Notes: generated by a model not told the origin, from the sequence alone. Positions 9,803 to 18,590 are shown, numbered from the stretch's first letter. The stretch: DNA of 64,000 bases from Nocardia sp. NRRL S-836 (GCF_001279525.1 NZ_LGDY01000091.1:248001-312000); one strand, 5' to 3'. Made by a program: numbers and translations.

Positions 9803-10702
9803 TCAGCGGGGACCGGGCGACGGCCAGCCGGGACCGCGGCCGCGCCGGCGCAGGTACCGCTCGAACTCCGCCGCGATGTCGTCGCCGGAGGCCTCGGTGA
9901 TCTGGATGGCCGCGTCGCCGCGTTCCTCCAGCGCGCGCACGTAGTTGCGCACGTCCTCGTCCTCGTCGGCCATCTCGGAGACGGTGCGCTCCCACTCCTC
10001 TGCCTGTTCGGGCAGCGCGCCGAGCGGGACCTCGATGTCGAGGACCTCCTCCACCCGGTGCAGCAGCGCGAGCGTGGCCTTGGGGGAGGGCGGCTGCGAC
10101 ACGTAGTGCGGCACGGCGGCCCAGAAGGAGATCGCCGGGATGCCGGCCTGCACGCACGCGTTCTGGAACACGCCGACGATGCCGGTCGGGCCCTCGTACT
10201 TCGAGTGCTCCAGGCCGAACCGCGCGGCGGCGTCCGGGTCGTAGGCGGTGCCGGTGACCGGGACCGGACGGGTGTGCGGCGTGTCCATGAGCAGCGCGCC
10301 GAGCGTCACCACGGTCGTCACCCCGAGTGCCTCGATGTGGCCGAGGAGCTCGTCCGCGAACTTGCGCCACCTCATGTTCGGCTCGATGCCGTGCACGAGG
10401 ACCACGTCGGCGGAGGAGCCGGGAGGCCGGCACACCGAGAGCCGCGTCGTCGGCCAGTCGACCCTCCTGGTGACACCGTCCACCATGCGGACCGTGGGCC
10501 GCGTCACCTGGAAGTCGTAGTAGTCGTCCGGGTCGATCTCGGCGAGCGGGGTGGCGTCCCAGGTGAGTTGCAGGTGCTCGATGGCGGTGCTCGCGGCATC
10601 GCCCGCGTCGTTCCACCCTTCGAACGCGCAGACCATGATCGGACTCGTGAGCGGTGTGCGCGGGTTCGACGGGGTCGGGGATTCCTGGGACGGATCGTTC
10701 AC
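9803..10702 (-). CDS. PAC2 family (proteasome assembly chaperone-like) protein
   Basis: A 299-residue protein matching the PAC2 fold: FEGWNDAGDAAS near 29, VLVHGIEPNMRW near 100, and VTLGALLMDTPHTRPVPVTG around 130-150. An acidic C-terminal region follows. Homologues are universal in actinomycetes and lie beside metH in mycobacteria as here. The eukaryotic namesake helps assemble proteasomes, but a role in the bacterial proteasome is not established. Start is GTG 10702, with TAGTCT 6 nt before it and no ribosome site. Confidence 0.92.
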   Translation of the reverse strand: MNDPSQESPTPSNPRTPLTSPIMVCAFEGWNDAGDAASTAIEHLQLTWDATPLAEIDPDDYYDFQVTRPTVRMVDGVTRRVDWPTTRLSVCRPPGSSADVVLVHGIEPNMRWRKFADELLGHIEALGVTTVVTLGALLMDTPHTRPVPVTGTAYDPDAAARFGLEHSKYEGPTGIVGVFQNACVQAGIPAISFWAAVPHYVSQPPSPKATLALLHRVEEVLDIEVPLGALPEQAEEWERTVSEMADEDEDVRNYVRALEERGDAAIQITEASGDDIAAEFERYLRRRGRGPGWPSPGPR

Positions 10703-10708
10703 GGCGCC

Positions 10709-10714
10709 AGACTA
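10709..10714 (-). promoter_or_regulatory. Predicted -10 of a leaderless PAC2 gene transcript
   Basis: On the minus strand TAGTCT ends exactly 6 nt before GTG 10702, with no Shine-Dalgarno sequence. Confidence 0.5.
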
Positions 10715-10738
10715 CGGCCTCCCCCATCCATCGCATCG

Positions 10739-10744
10739 TAGGCT
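10739..10744 (+). promoter_or_regulatory. Predicted -10 of a leaderless metH transcript
   Basis: TAGGCT ends 6 nt before the metH ATG (10751), with no Shine-Dalgarno sequence. It lies back to back with the PAC2 -10, about 25 bp away. Confidence 0.5.
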
Positions 10745-10750
10745 TGGCCC

Positions 10751-13700
10751 ATGCCTGATCGCGGATCCTCGCCGTTGCTGGAAGCGCTGGTGAACCGGGT
10801 TGTGGTCGCGGACGGCGCCATGGGCACGATGCTCCAGGCCGCCGACCTCTCCCTCGACGACTTCACCGGTCTGGAGGGCTGCAACGAGATCCTCAACGTC
10901 ACCCGGCCGGACGTGGTGAAGGCCGTCCACCGCGGCTACCTCGAGGCCGGCGTGGACGCCGTCGAGACCAACACGTTCGGCGCGAACCTCGCGAACCTCG
11001 CCGAGTACGACATCGCCGGCGAGATCTTCCGCCTGTCCGAACGCGGTGCCGCGCTCGCCCGCGAGGTCGCCGACGAGTTCAGCACACCCGGCCAGCCGCG
11101 GTTCGTGCTCGGCTCGGTCGGCCCCGGCACCAAGCTGCCGACGCTGGGCCACGCCCCGTACGCCACGCTGCGCGATGCCTACGAGGAGCAGTGCAAGGGC
11201 CTGCTGGTCGGCGGTGTGGACGCGATCATCGTCGAGACCTCGCAGGACCTGCTGCAGACCAAGGCCTCGGTCATCGGCGCCAAGCGCGCGATGACCGCGG
11301 AGGGCCGCCAGGTCCCGATCATCGCCCAGGTCACCGTCGAGACCACCGGGACGATGCTGCTGGGCACCGAGATCGGCGCCGCCCTGACCGCGCTGGAACC
11401 GCTCGGCATCGACCTCATCGGACTCAACTGCGCCACCGGCCCCGCCGAGATGAGCGAGCACCTGCGCACGCTGGCCAAGCACGCCCGCGTCCCGCTGTCG
11501 GTGATGCCGAACGCCGGACTGCCCGAGCTGGGTCCCGACGGCGCCGTCTACCCGCTCTCGCCGGAGGAGCTGGCCCAGGCGCTGGCCGGGTTCGTGCGGG
11601 AGTTCGGCGCACGCCTGGTCGGCGGCTGCTGCGGCACGACCGCCGAGCACCTGCGCCAGGTCGCCGCCGCGGTCCGCGACCTCGGCCCGTCCACGCGCAG
11701 GCCGCGGCCGGAGCCCGGGGTGTCCTCCCTGTACCAGGCCGTCCCGTTCAAGCAGGACGCCTCGGTGCTGATGATCGGCGAGCGCACGAACGCGAACGGC
11801 TCCAAGGCGTTCCGCGAGGCCATGCTGGCCGGGAAGTGGGACGACTGCATCGAGATCGCGCGCGACCAGACCCGTGAGGGCGCGCACCTGGTCGACCTCT
11901 GCATCGACTACGTGGGCCGCGACGGCGAGGCGGACATGCGCGCGCTCGCGTCCCGGCTGGCCACCGCGTCCACGCTGCCGGTCATGCTCGACTCGACCGA
12001 GCCCGGTGTGCTCCAGGCGGGCCTGGAGTGCCTGGGTGGCCGGTGCGCGGTCAACTCGGTGAACTACGAGGACGGCGACGGCCCGGACTCGCGCTTCCAG
12101 AAGATCATGCGGCTGGTCTCCGAGCACGGCGCGGCGGTCGTGGCGCTGTGCATCGACGAGGAGGGCCAGGCCCGCACGGCCGAGTGGAAGGTCCGCGTCG
12201 CCACCCGGCTGATCGAGGACCTGACGACGAACTGGGGCATGCGCCGGTCCGACATCATCGTCGACTGCCTGACGTTCCCGATCTCCACCGGCCAGGAGGA
12301 GGTCCGCCGCGACGCCGTGGAGACGATCGAGGCGATCCGCGAGCTCAAGCGCCGTTACCCGGACGTGCAGACCACGCTGGGACTGTCGAACGTCTCGTTC
12401 GGACTCAACCCGGCCGCGCGCCAGGTGCTGAACTCGGTGTTCCTGCACGAGTGCGTGCAGGCGGGCCTGGACACCGCGATCGTGCACGCCTCGAAGATCG
12501 TGCCGATGGCCCGCATCCCCAACGAGCAGCGCGCCGTGGCGCTGGACCTGGTCTACGACCGCCGCCGCGAGGGCTACGACCCGCTGCAGAAGCTCATGGA
12601 GCTGTTCGAGGGCGTCACCACGAAGTCCAACTCGGCCTCCCGCGCGGAGGAGCTGGCCGCCCTGCCGTTGTTCGAACGGCTGGAGCGCCGGATCGTCGAC
12701 GGCGAGCGCAACGGCCTGGAGGCCGACCTGGACGCCGCGCTGGAGCAGCGCCCGGCGTTGCAGATCATCAACGACACCCTGCTGGCGGGCATGAAGACCG
12801 TCGGCGAGCTGTTCGGCTCCGGCCAGATGCAGCTGCCGTTCGTGCTGCAGTCCGCCGAGGTGATGAAGACCGCCGTCGCACATCTCGAACCGCACATGGA
12901 ACGGTCGGACGACGGCGGCAAGGGCCGGATCGTGCTCGCCACCGTCAAGGGCGACGTGCACGACATCGGCAAGAACCTCGTGGACATCATCCTGTCCAAC
13001 AACGGCTACGAGGTCGTGAACATCGGCATCAAGCAGCCGATCACCACGATCCTGGAGGCCGCCGAGGAACACCGCGCGGACGCGATCGGCATGTCCGGCC
13101 TGCTGGTCAAGTCGACCGTGATCATGAAGGAGAACCTGGAGGAGATGAACTCCAGGGGCGTGGCCGCGCGCTGGCCCGTGCTGCTCGGCGGCGCCGCGCT
13201 GACCCGCGCGTACGTCGAGAACGACCTGACCGAGATGTACCTGGGCGACGTCCGCTACGCCCGCGACGCCTTCGAGGGCCTGCGCCTGATGGACGCGATC
13301 ATGGCGGCCAAACGCGGCGAGGCCCCGGTGGCGGACCCCGAGGCGGAGGCGAAGGCCGCCGAACGCAAGGCGCGCCGCGAGCGCTCCCTGCGCATCGCCG
13401 CCGCCCGCAAAGCCGCCGCGGCCGAGGAAGAACCGGCGACCGGCCGCTCGGACGTGGCCACCGACAACCCGGTCCCGGCACCGCCGTTCTGGGGCAGCCG
13501 CGTGGTGAAGGGCATCCCGGTCGCGGACTACGCGGCACTGCTGGACGAGCGCGCGACGTTCATGGGCCAGTGGGGCCTCAAGGGCACGCGCGGCGGCGGC
13601 CCGACCTACGAGGAGCTGGTCGAGACCGAGGGCCGCCCCCGCCTGCGCTACTGGATGGAACGCCTTGCCACCGAAGGCGTTCTCGCCCACGCCGCCGTCG

Positions 13701-14290
13701 TCTATGGCTACTTCCCGTGCGTGTCCGAGGACAACGACCTGGTCATCCTGCGCGAGCCGTCACCCGACTCGCCGGAACGCTTCCGGTTCACCTTCCCCCG
13801 CCAGAAGCGCGACCGCAGGCTCTGCCTGGCCGACTTCTGGCGCCCCCGCTCGTCCGGCGAGGTCGACGTGGTCGCGTTCCACCTCGTGACCATGGGCCAG
13901 CCGATCGCCGACTACGCCAACGAGCTGTTCGGCAAGAACGCGTATCGTGAGTACCTGGAGGTCCACGGACTGGGGGTCCAGCTCACCGAAGCGCTGGCCG
14001 AGTACTGGCACAGGCGGGTCCGCGAGGAGCTCGTGTGGCCGTCCGGTGAGTCCGTCGCCGCCGAGGACCCGGCCGACGTGCGGGAGTACTTCACCCTCGG
14101 CTACCGCGGCGCGCGCTACTCGTTCGGCTACGGCGCCTGCCCGGAGATGGAAGACCGCAGGCGCGTCGTCGACCTGCTCGACCCCGCGCGCATCGGCGTG
14201 TCCCTGTCCGAGGAGCTCCAGCTCCACCCCGAACAGTCCACCGACGCCTTCGTGGCGCACCACCCGGAGGCGAAGTACTTCAATGTCTGA
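10751..14290 (+). CDS. metH: Cobalamin-dependent methionine synthase (MetH)
   Basis: MetH transfers a methyl group from methyltetrahydrofolate through cob(I)alamin to homocysteine. All four modules are visible in 1179 residues. The homocysteine domain (about 10-310) has zinc ligands in GLNCATGP near 226 and GGCCGT at about 291-296. The pterin domain (about 335-610) has GERTNANGSKAFRE. The B12 domain (about 635-870) has DVHDIGKN near 735, whose His is the lower cobalt ligand. The reactivation domain (about 915-1175) has the SAM-binding GYRGARYSFGYGACPE. Its 3' end overlaps the HAD gene by 8 nt. The window also has a B12-riboswitched cobalt transporter, in keeping with B12 dependence. Confidence 0.97.
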   Translation: MPDRGSSPLLEALVNRVVVADGAMGTMLQAADLSLDDFTGLEGCNEILNVTRPDVVKAVHRGYLEAGVDAVETNTFGANLANLAEYDIAGEIFRLSERGAALAREVADEFSTPGQPRFVLGSVGPGTKLPTLGHAPYATLRDAYEEQCKGLLVGGVDAIIVETSQDLLQTKASVIGAKRAMTAEGRQVPIIAQVTVETTGTMLLGTEIGAALTALEPLGIDLIGLNCATGPAEMSEHLRTLAKHARVPLSVMPNAGLPELGPDGAVYPLSPEELAQALAGFVREFGARLVGGCCGTTAEHLRQVAAAVRDLGPSTRRPRPEPGVSSLYQAVPFKQDASVLMIGERTNANGSKAFREAMLAGKWDDCIEIARDQTREGAHLVDLCIDYVGRDGEADMRALASRLATASTLPVMLDSTEPGVLQAGLECLGGRCAVNSVNYEDGDGPDSRFQKIMRLVSEHGAAVVALCIDEEGQARTAEWKVRVATRLIEDLTTNWGMRRSDIIVDCLTFPISTGQEEVRRDAVETIEAIRELKRRYPDVQTTLGLSNVSFGLNPAARQVLNSVFLHECVQAGLDTAIVHASKIVPMARIPNEQRAVALDLVYDRRREGYDPLQKLMELFEGVTTKSNSASRAEELAALPLFERLERRIVDGERNGLEADLDAALEQRPALQIINDTLLAGMKTVGELFGSGQMQLPFVLQSAEVMKTAVAHLEPHMERSDDGGKGRIVLATVKGDVHDIGKNLVDIILSNNGYEVVNIGIKQPITTILEAAEEHRADAIGMSGLLVKSTVIMKENLEEMNSRGVAARWPVLLGGAALTRAYVENDLTEMYLGDVRYARDAFEGLRLMDAIMAAKRGEAPVADPEAEAKAAERKARRERSLRIAAARKAAAAEEEPATGRSDVATDNPVPAPPFWGSRVVKGIPVADYAALLDERATFMGQWGLKGTRGGGPTYEELVETEGRPRLRYWMERLATEGVLAHAAVVYGYFPCVSEDNDLVILREPSPDSPERFRFTFPRQKRDRRLCLADFWRPRSSGEVDVVAFHLVTMGQPIADYANELFGKNAYREYLEVHGLGVQLTEALAEYWHRRVREELVWPSGESVAAEDPADVREYFTLGYRGARYSFGYGACPEMEDRRRVVDLLDPARIGVSLSEELQLHPEQSTDAFVAHHPEAKYFNV

Positions 14291-14948
14291 CTTGCAGGCT
14301 GTCCTGTGGGACATGGACGGCACGCTGCTGGACTCCGAGAAGCTGTGGGACATCCCGCTCTACGAGTACGCGGAGAAGCTCGGCGGCGTGCTGTCCCTGG
14401 AAACCCGCGAACGCATGGTCGGCAGCAACGTGCCCACCACCATGCGCCTGCTCTTCGCCGACGTGGGCATCGACCCCACGGAAGCCGACATGGCCGACGG
14501 CGCCGCCTGGATTTCCCGCCGCACCGAGGAGGTCTTCCGCGCGGGCCTGCCCTGGCGCCCCGGTGCCGCCGAGGCGTTGCGCGCCGTGCGTGCGTCGGGG
14601 GTGCCGATGGCGTTGGTGACGTCCACCGAGCGCTCGCTGACCGAGGTGGCGCTGGACACGATCGGCCGTGACCTGTTCGACGTCACCGTGTGCGGGGACG
14701 AGGTGGACGGGTTGAACAAGCCGTTGCCGGAGCCGTACCTGAAGGCGGCGCGGTTGCTCGGTGTCGATCCGGTGCGGTGTGTGGCGATCGAGGACTCGCC
14801 GACCGGGGTTGCGGCGGCGGTGGCTGCCGGGTGCACGGTGTTGGTGGTGCCGTGCGATGTGGAGGTGCCGACGGGGGAGCGGCGGGTGTTCCGCGACTCG
14901 TTGGTCGGGGTGGATGTGGACGTGTTGAGGGCGTTGCGGGTGTCGTAG
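14283..14948 (+). CDS. HAD-superfamily hydrolase (phosphatase/phosphoglucomutase-like)
   Basis: A 221-residue subfamily IA HAD protein. The nucleophile is Asp10 with acid/base Asp12 in WDMDGTLLDS. A helical cap occupies about 18-85. Motif II is VTST near 112, and motifs III/IV are KPLPEPYLKA (near 146) and CVAIEDSPTGV (near 165). It starts inside the end of metH with an 8-nt overlap and is almost certainly co-translated. The substrate cannot be read from sequence; a small sugar phosphate or a damaged-metabolite phosphate is typical. Confidence 0.9.
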   Translation: MSDLQAVLWDMDGTLLDSEKLWDIPLYEYAEKLGGVLSLETRERMVGSNVPTTMRLLFADVGIDPTEADMADGAAWISRRTEEVFRAGLPWRPGAAEALRAVRASGVPMALVTSTERSLTEVALDTIGRDLFDVTVCGDEVDGLNKPLPEPYLKAARLLGVDPVRCVAIEDSPTGVAAAVAAGCTVLVVPCDVEVPTGERRVFRDSLVGVDVDVLRALRVS

Positions 14949-15365
14949 GACAGTGCTGGCTCACTCGATCGGGTGGGCGTTGTCCGGATCTCGCCGCCGT
15001 GTCGTCTGGTTCATGTCCGGATGACACGGGTGGCCGCGTCCCGCATATGAGGAACGCGCGGCCGGGGAGGGGGCTGAGATCGCAGTTGCTGCTGTTGCGC
15101 TCTCAGCGTCGCTGCGCCGCAGCACGAGACAGAGCCGCCGTGGGAAGGTGGCGCAAGGCGGACAGACATGTCGCCGGTACGTGCTATGTCGGTACGTTGG
15201 CGCAGAACGCCGCGTGATCCTTGTCGAACGGGAGCCCACCGGCGTACCCGGTGCTGCGGCGGGCGCTGCGCGTCGATTCGAGCATGCTGACTGCTGCATC
15301 CGAGGCTGACAGGATGAGCAGTCCGCCTGGCTTCGATCAGGGACCAAGGCCGAGGAGGGTGAGCG
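14949..15365. other. 417-bp intergenic region before the UTRA gene, with repeated CGGTACGT motif
   Basis: No coding sequence is convincing on either strand. The 9-nt word TGTCCGGAT occurs twice (14981 and 15014). Near 15165-15197 there is a GACATGTC palindrome and two CGGTACGT copies 15 bp apart. These are plausible regulator sites for the two UTRA-type genes downstream. No terminator hairpin for metH/HAD is obvious. Confidence 0.4.
15165..15197. promoter_or_regulatory. Candidate GntR/UTRA regulator binding region
   Basis: GACATGTC (15165-15172) is followed by CGGTACGT at 15175-15182 and again at 15190-15197. Each copy is preceded by ATGTC. It lies about 170 bp before the UTRA gene. The assignment is by position and repetition only. 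Confidence 0.35.
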
Positions 15366-15899
15366 ATGTCCGACGCCCGCTCGTGGACGAGCGTGTCGAT
15401 GCCGTACGTGAGCGGTCAGCGCGGCGATGCCTGGGGAGCCGAAGCTGCGGCGCACGGCGGCGTCGGAACCCAGAGGTTGCTCGGCGTCGAAGAGGTGCCC
15501 GCCACCGAGACAGTCGCCGGCATGCTCGGACTGCAGCAAGGCGAGCCGGTGGTTCTTCGGCGTCGTCTCATGCTCTTCGACGGCCGCCCGGTCGAACTCG
15601 TCGAGTCGTACTACCCGGCTGCCATCGCCCGCGACACCCGGCTGGCCGAGCCGCGCAAGATCCCCGGCGGCGCCGTTGCGCTGCTGGCCGACCTCGGCCA
15701 CCCGCCGCGGTGGGTGCGGGAGGACGTCAGCGCTCGTCTGGCCACAGTGGACGAACGGAGCGTGCTCCGGATCGAGGCAGTGTCCTGTGTGTTGCTGCTC
15801 GCGCGTTCGCTGATCAGCGACAACGACCTGCCCGTGGAGGCCACCGTGATGACGATGGTGGCCGACGGACGACGGCTGCGGTACGAGCTGACGCCGTGA
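15366..15899 (+). CDS. Stand-alone UTRA ligand-sensing domain protein lacking a DNA-binding domain
   Basis: The 177-residue protein is a UTRA domain from about residue 35 to the end. VPATETVAGMLGLQQGEPVVLRR, SYYPAAIARDTRLAEP and LRYEL align by eye with the second half of the neighbouring GntR protein. The expected winged helix is missing: residues 1-35 contain only WTSVSMPYVSG..GDAWGAEAA. AGGAGGGTGAGCG precedes the ATG, so the short start looks genuine and not a 5' truncation. UTRA domains bind small molecules in HutC-type regulators. A role as a partner or modulator of the adjacent regulator is inferred. Confidence 0.8.
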   Translation: MSDARSWTSVSMPYVSGQRGDAWGAEAAAHGGVGTQRLLGVEEVPATETVAGMLGLQQGEPVVLRRRLMLFDGRPVELVESYYPAAIARDTRLAEPRKIPGGAVALLADLGHPPRWVREDVSARLATVDERSVLRIEAVSCVLLLARSLISDNDLPVEATVMTMVADGRRLRYELTP

Positions 15900-15920
15900 T
15901 CGTCCACAGAAGGAGCCGTT

Positions 15921-16643
15921 TTGCCTCGCGCACGTGACGTCAGACCAAGACACCAGCAGATCGCCGCGGAACTGCGCGACCTCATCATGCGCGGGGATCT
16001 GGCCCCTGGCGAGCAGCTGCCGTCGACCGCGCGGCTTGTGGCGAAGTACGACGCGGCGAACGCGACGATCCAGCACGCGTTGAAAGCTCTGAAGGACGAG
16101 GGTCTTCTCGACAGCCGTGCCGGCAAGGGCGTCTACGTTCGTGACCGGCAGCCGCTCGTCATCGACGCCGCCGCCTACATCGCACCCGCGCCAGGCCGGT
16201 TCCGCTACGAGCTGCTGGCCGTCGACACGGTCGTGCCGCCGAGGGACATCATCGACGGACTGCGGCTGGCTCCGGACGCGAGGGCGGTCGTCCGCACCAG
16301 GATCCTGTACCACGATGATCAACCGGTCGAGCTGTCCGCGTCGTACTACCCCGCCGACATCGCGGCAGGCAGCGCACTCGACAAGACGACGAGGATCCGC
16401 GGTGGCGCGCCCGGAATGCTCGCTCGGCTCGGCTTCGCCCAGCGCACCTTTGTCGACCGGATCTCGGCTCGCTCCCCGACCGTGGCGGAGGTCGAAGCGC
16501 TCGACCTGCCCGACGGGACACCGGTGATCCGGCAGCTGCGAGTCGTCTACAGCGACAACGACCGTCCGGTGGAGGCGTCAGTGCTCATCAAGGGCGCACA
16601 TCTGCACGAACTGCGCTATCAGCAGGCCGTGCTGCCCGAGTAG
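15921..16643 (+). CDS. GntR family transcriptional regulator with UTRA domain (HutC type)
   Basis: A 240-residue regulator. An N-terminal winged helix (about 8-75) has IAAELRDLIMRGDLAPGEQLPS and ATIQHALKALKDEGLLDSR, and a UTRA effector domain spans about 95-235. The start is TTG 15921 with AGGAG 5 nt upstream. It follows the orphan UTRA gene by 21 nt on the same strand, so the two form an operon. The effector and targets are not known. Some HutC-type regulators sense sugar phosphates or amino-acid derivatives. Confidence 0.9.
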   Translation: MPRARDVRPRHQQIAAELRDLIMRGDLAPGEQLPSTARLVAKYDAANATIQHALKALKDEGLLDSRAGKGVYVRDRQPLVIDAAAYIAPAPGRFRYELLAVDTVVPPRDIIDGLRLAPDARAVVRTRILYHDDQPVELSASYYPADIAAGSALDKTTRIRGGAPGMLARLGFAQRTFVDRISARSPTVAEVEALDLPDGTPVIRQLRVVYSDNDRPVEASVLIKGAHLHELRYQQAVLPE

Positions 16644-16686
16644 GGCGCTGATGACCCTGGTGCGTGCGACTCGACCGGAACCGGCA

Positions 16687-16712
16687 GGGGTGGCCGCCCA
16701 AGCGACCACCCC
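16687..16712. terminator. Possible terminator between gntR-like and cbtA genes
   Basis: GGGGTGG pairs with CCACCCC (7 bp), continued by CG/CG across one mismatch, with a short loop, between convergent genes. The stem is moderate. Confidence 0.5.
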
Positions 16713-16718
16713 GCCAGA

Positions 16719-17462
16719 TCAAGCCACAACAACCTTTCGGCCGGTCCGCGCCTTCCGCGTGGCCGGGTCGATCAACAGCCCGAACACCACACCCAGCCCG
16801 ACGTACAGCGTCGCCAGCTGGGCGAGCGAGCTGAGCCGGAACTGCCAGAGCACGTTCACCGGCATGTCCGCCGGGATCGTGTCCGGCGGCGCGGGGAACG
16901 CGACCAGCACCACCGCGACCGCCGCGACCACGGCGAGCAGCACCGCGGTCACCCGCAACGGCTGCGGCCACGCGGCCAGGCGGGCGGCGAGCCAGCTCGC
17001 GGCCCAGACGATCACCAGGCCGGCCGCCACCACGCCCAGGTACAGCGCGGTGCGGTAGTCGACCGTGTCCGGGTCGCCCACCGCGGGTGGGTTGGCCGGG
17101 TACTTCAGCCACGGCAGCAGTGCGACCGCGCCGAAGACGGCCACGCCGAGCGCGGTGCTGCGGCTGAACGGGGTGCGGGTGGTGAACCAGCGCTTCGACA
17201 GCGCGTAGGCCGTGGCGAACACCAGGCCGACCGCGATGCCGACGATCACCACGCCGAGCATGCCGCCCACGACCTGGGCGCCGCGGCTGACCACCGCCTC
17301 CTCGCCGCCGTGGGAGTGGCCGCCGGGTTCGCGGGCCTCCTCGACGGCGAGTGCGGCGCGGATGGGGATCTCGGTGACCAGCAGTTGCACGAGTGCGGAG
17401 GCGACACCGGCGATGCCGCCCGCCGCCAGCCCCCGCAGTGCGAGGGATTTGTACGTCGTCAT
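16719..17462 (-). CDS. cbtA: CbtA family predicted cobalt transporter membrane subunit
   Basis: About 247 residues with five hydrophobic segments: LALRGLAAGGIAGVASALVQ, then segments near 70, 110, 145 and 180, with a last one near the C-terminus. A His-containing loop GGHSHGGEE sits after the first segment. Start ATG 17462 is taken because the upstream extension is out of keeping with CbtA. It follows cbtB by 23 nt on the same strand, downstream of a cobalamin riboswitch. CbtAB proteins were predicted as cobalt importers from B12-riboswitch association; transport itself is inferred. Confidence 0.88.
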   Translation of the reverse strand: MTTYKSLALRGLAAGGIAGVASALVQLLVTEIPIRAALAVEEAREPGGHSHGGEEAVVSRGAQVVGGMLGVVIVGIAVGLVFATAYALSKRWFTTRTPFSRSTALGVAVFGAVALLPWLKYPANPPAVGDPDTVDYRTALYLGVVAAGLVIVWAASWLAARLAAWPQPLRVTAVLLAVVAAVAVVLVAFPAPPDTIPADMPVNVLWQFRLSSLAQLATLYVGLGVVFGLLIDPATRKARTGRKVVVA

Positions 17463-17485
17463 GTGCGTGTGATCAGTGGGGCTGA

Positions 17486-17674
17486 TCAGTGGCACGGGAC
17501 GCCGAGCGCGTGCCGGCCGTCGTGGAAGAACTCGTGCAGCAGCTCCGAGCTCGCACCGAGCGCGAGGCCGTTCTCCTGCAGGACCAGGTAGGTGACGATG
17601 AGGCCGAGCAGTGCGGCGGCGAAGGCCCATTTGGGCACGCGGACGGCGGACAGGTGTGCTGCGGGGCTCGTCAT
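17486..17674 (-). CDS. cbtB: CbtB family predicted cobalt transporter small subunit
   Basis: A 62-residue protein with a single membrane segment (about 14-33) and the characteristic C-terminal histidine cluster HEFFHDGRHALGVPCH, likely to bind metal. ATG 17674 has GGAGGAGCC just upstream. It is the first gene of the riboswitch-controlled cbtBA operon. In this family it is too small to transport alone and is thought to help CbtA. Confidence 0.92.
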   Translation of the reverse strand: MTSPAAHLSAVRVPKWAFAAALLGLIVTYLVLQENGLALGASSELLHEFFHDGRHALGVPCH

Positions 17675-17707
17675 GACGGGCTCCTCCATACCTCGTGGAA
17701 GGTGAAA

Positions 17708-17885
17708 CTCCTTACGGCGCCGCAGCCGGTCTCCTGACTCCCGGATCAACGCTGCCCCCGCGTCTTCCCAGCCCAGCGGGGCCAGTGACGTGCTCGGCGG
17801 GGATCGCTTCCCGGTCACAGTGGCGAGGACCGCGCCGGATTCTCACCGGCTTCCCGTCACTGCGGCGCGAGCACCGTAAGTTGAG
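17708..17885 (-). ncRNA. Cobalamin (B12/AdoCbl) riboswitch upstream of cbtB-cbtA
   Basis: Read on the minus strand, the conserved core is clear: GGAAGCCGGTGAGAATCC (about 17838-17855), then CGCCACTGTGACCGGGAAG, and the B12 box GAGTCAGGAGACCGGC at about 17725-17740. The aptamer ends about 30 nt before cbtB, so cobalamin binding probably occludes the cbtB ribosome site. The outer limits are approximate. Confidence 0.95.
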
Positions 17886-17927
17886 CGGCGGTTCAAGCAC
17901 AACCGGCCATAAGAGTTGTCGTGAGAA

Positions 17928-18578
17928 TCACTTCACGAGCGGGCAGTCACCGCACTTCCCACCTGCGGCGACGCGGTAGTAGAGGCAGCACGACCGGCGC
18001 AGGAACGTGACCTCGCCGGGGAAGGGGATGAATTCCCCGGCACCTTCGAACGGCGGCACGGTCATGAGCTGGTTGCCGCGTTCTTCCGCTTCTTCCGCGC
18101 TCAACGCGCCCGCGCGCACCACCATTTTCAGCGCGCCCGCGATGTTCGACATCGCGTTGCCCCACAGCAGTCCGCGTGCGACCGGCACGACCGCGTGGAC
18201 CGCCTCCACCACCGGTGCGAGCGCCTCCGCCGGTCGCGGGCCCAGCCGCGGGGTGTCGATGCGCACGCTCAGGCCGTTGGCGCGGTCGTGGTGCCACCAC
18301 AGGTTCTCCGGGCGGACGTCGATCGGCAGGTTCGTCGCGGTGAGCGGGCTGAGCAGCCGCGCGGTGTAGCTGAGGAAGAACAGGCTGGCCGCGACGCGGG
18401 GTTCCGAGGCGTTGTAGCGGGTCGCGATCGCGTCGATCGTGTCCCTGAGGGCGGGGCCTTCGAGCAGCGCCGTCCCCGGCAGCCAGGACTCGTCGGGACG
18501 GCCCACGTCCAGCGCGAAGAACGGGTTGATGCCACGCACCTGGCGCAGCGCTGCGAGCACTTCGGCGAACTCCGACAC
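17928..18578 (-). CDS. FhuF-like (2Fe-2S) ferric-siderophore reductase family protein
   Basis: A 216-residue protein whose C-terminus carries the FhuF-type cysteine motif C-C-x10-C-x2-C (Cys197, Cys198, Cys209, Cys212), which binds a 2Fe-2S cluster. FhuF reduces iron from ferric siderophores in the cytoplasm. The N-terminal half is only loosely conserved, so the exact substrate is unclear. It lies upstream of the riboswitch on the same strand but has its own promoter: TAGCGT ends 6 nt before GTG 18578. Confidence 0.85.
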   Translation of the reverse strand: MSEFAEVLAALRQVRGINPFFALDVGRPDESWLPGTALLEGPALRDTIDAIATRYNASEPRVAASLFFLSYTARLLSPLTATNLPIDVRPENLWWHHDRANGLSVRIDTPRLGPRPAEALAPVVEAVHAVVPVARGLLWGNAMSNIAGALKMVVRAGALSAEEAEERGNQLMTVPPFEGAGEFIPFPGEVTFLRRSCCLYYRVAAGGKCGDCPLVK

Positions 18579-18584
18579 AGATTC

Positions 18585-18590
18585 ACGCTA
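18585..18590 (-). promoter_or_regulatory. Predicted -10 of the leaderless FhuF-like gene
   Basis: On the minus strand TAGCGT ends exactly 6 nt before GTG 18578, with no Shine-Dalgarno sequence. Confidence 0.5.

Noticed and set aside
10712..13690. Very long open frame (about 990 codons) on the minus strand opposite metH
   Set aside because: It is antisense to a fully conserved MetH, has no family resemblance, and is rich in Ala/Arg/Val/Gly as expected from GC-rich codons read backwards.
14961..16322. 450-codon minus-strand frame over the UTRA/GntR genes
   Set aside because: It is antisense to two recognisable UTRA proteins and shows no family features.
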